6,677 nt of DNA from Lysobacterales bacterium (GTDB lineage Bacteria > Pseudomonadota > Gammaproteobacteria > Xanthomonadales > SZUA-36). Of this stretch, positions 6,368 through 6,677 are shown piece by piece. Each line of letters begins with the position of its first letter. The stretch's first letter is position 1. The stretch lies in contig JABSSV010000196.1 in the NCBI GenBank assembly GCA_013213875.1, forward strand, positions 1-6,677. The letters are read 5' to 3'. The notes below the pieces were generated by a model. The model was not told the DNA's origin and did not search any database. It saw nothing but the letters and a program-made list of their open reading frames with translations. Made by a program: the position numbers and the translations under genes.

Positions 6368-6677
6368 TCACAGCAGGTGGCGCAGGCTGGGCAGATACTT
6401 CTCCAGCGAGCCGGTGTTAAAGGCCACCACCTCGTCGCCAGCCTGAATCAGCCCCTGGTCCAGCAGCTGCGGCAGGGCGGCCAGACAGGCCGCGCCTTCC
6501 GGCCCCAGCCACCAGCCCTTGCTGTGCCAGACTTCTGACAGGGTTGCCTGCAGCGCTTCCTCGCTGACCGCGATGGCGTCGCCGCCGGAGGCGCGGATGA
6601 TCTGCAGCACTTTGAACTGCCCCACGCCGCCGGGCACGTTCAGGCCATAGGCGATGGTGTATTCGGCTCCGGCTGCC
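6368..6677 (-). CDS. Threonine synthase-like PLP enzyme, C-terminal fragment (cut by window edge)
   Basis: The last 102 residues of a fold-type II pyridoxal-phosphate enzyme are visible; the frame is open to the window edge and the start lies outside. The fragment has the family pattern of threonine synthase C-termini: GLNVPGGVGQFKVLQIIRAS, then GGDAIAVSEEAL, then GPEGAACLAALPQLLDQG and finally VVAFNTGSLEKYLP. In the family, threonine synthase converts O-phosphohomoserine to threonine and phosphate in the cytoplasm. The PLP lysine and the phosphate-binding loops would lie in the missing part, so a related PLP lyase or a paralogue with another role cannot be excluded. The GTG at 6637 is internal and not a start. 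The gene ends 58 bases before the exporter start on the same strand. Confidence 0.82.
   Translation of the reverse strand, partial: AAGAEYTIAYGLNVPGGVGQFKVLQIIRASGGDAIAVSEEALQATLSEVWHSKGWWLGPEGAACLAALPQLLDQGLIQAGDEVVAFNTGSLEKYLPSLRHLL

Noticed and set aside
6635..6637. GTG at 6637 as the start of a small 89-residue gene
   Set aside because: The frame continues to the window edge and encodes further threonine synthase-like residues; it is an internal valine codon.

Overview
The window looks like ordinary chromosomal sequence from a GC-rich gammaproteobacterium. The first two genes closely resemble E. coli YadG and YadH, a SlyD-type chaperone is present, and the GC-rich codon style is uniform across the window. 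The lipid and transport genes would fit a marine or hydrocarbon-associated lineage, but genus assignment is only a guess. No mobile element, CRISPR array, rRNA, tRNA, integrase or phage gene is visible, and coding density is very high.

Layout from left to right. (1) On the plus strand, a 5'-truncated YadG-like ABC ATPase (1-815) overlaps a YadH-like ABC-2 permease (812-1585) by 4 bases; together they form one transporter. (2) After 61 bases, a membrane acyl-CoA (delta-9 type) fatty acid desaturase (1647-2807) follows with a probable promoter of its own. (3) A near-perfect hairpin with an A-tract and a T-tract (2827-2856) acts as a shared terminator for the desaturase and the convergent gene beyond it. 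(4) On the minus strand, a secreted seven-repeat beta-propeller of the virginiamycin B lyase (Vgb)-like family (3896-2877). (5) A 146-base divergent region with a consensus TATAAT leads into a SlyD-type FKBP peptidyl-prolyl isomerase on the plus strand (4043-4522). (6) On the minus strand, a full-length ABC exporter half-transporter (6309-4519) whose stop codon shares the palindrome CTAG with the slyD stop. Upstream of it is the C-terminal third of a threonine synthase-like PLP enzyme (6677-6368), probably co-transcribed with the exporter.

Apart from the yadGH pair, the genes do not form an obvious pathway. I see no convincing new multi-gene system. The most notable point is that the YadG-like ATPase carries alanine (codon 360-362) where the catalytic Walker B glutamate should be, while its other visible nucleotide-binding motifs are intact. 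Also worth a look are the duplicated heptad in the desaturase tail, the loss of most lyase active-site residues in the propeller protein, and the overlapping tail-to-tail stops of slyD and the exporter.
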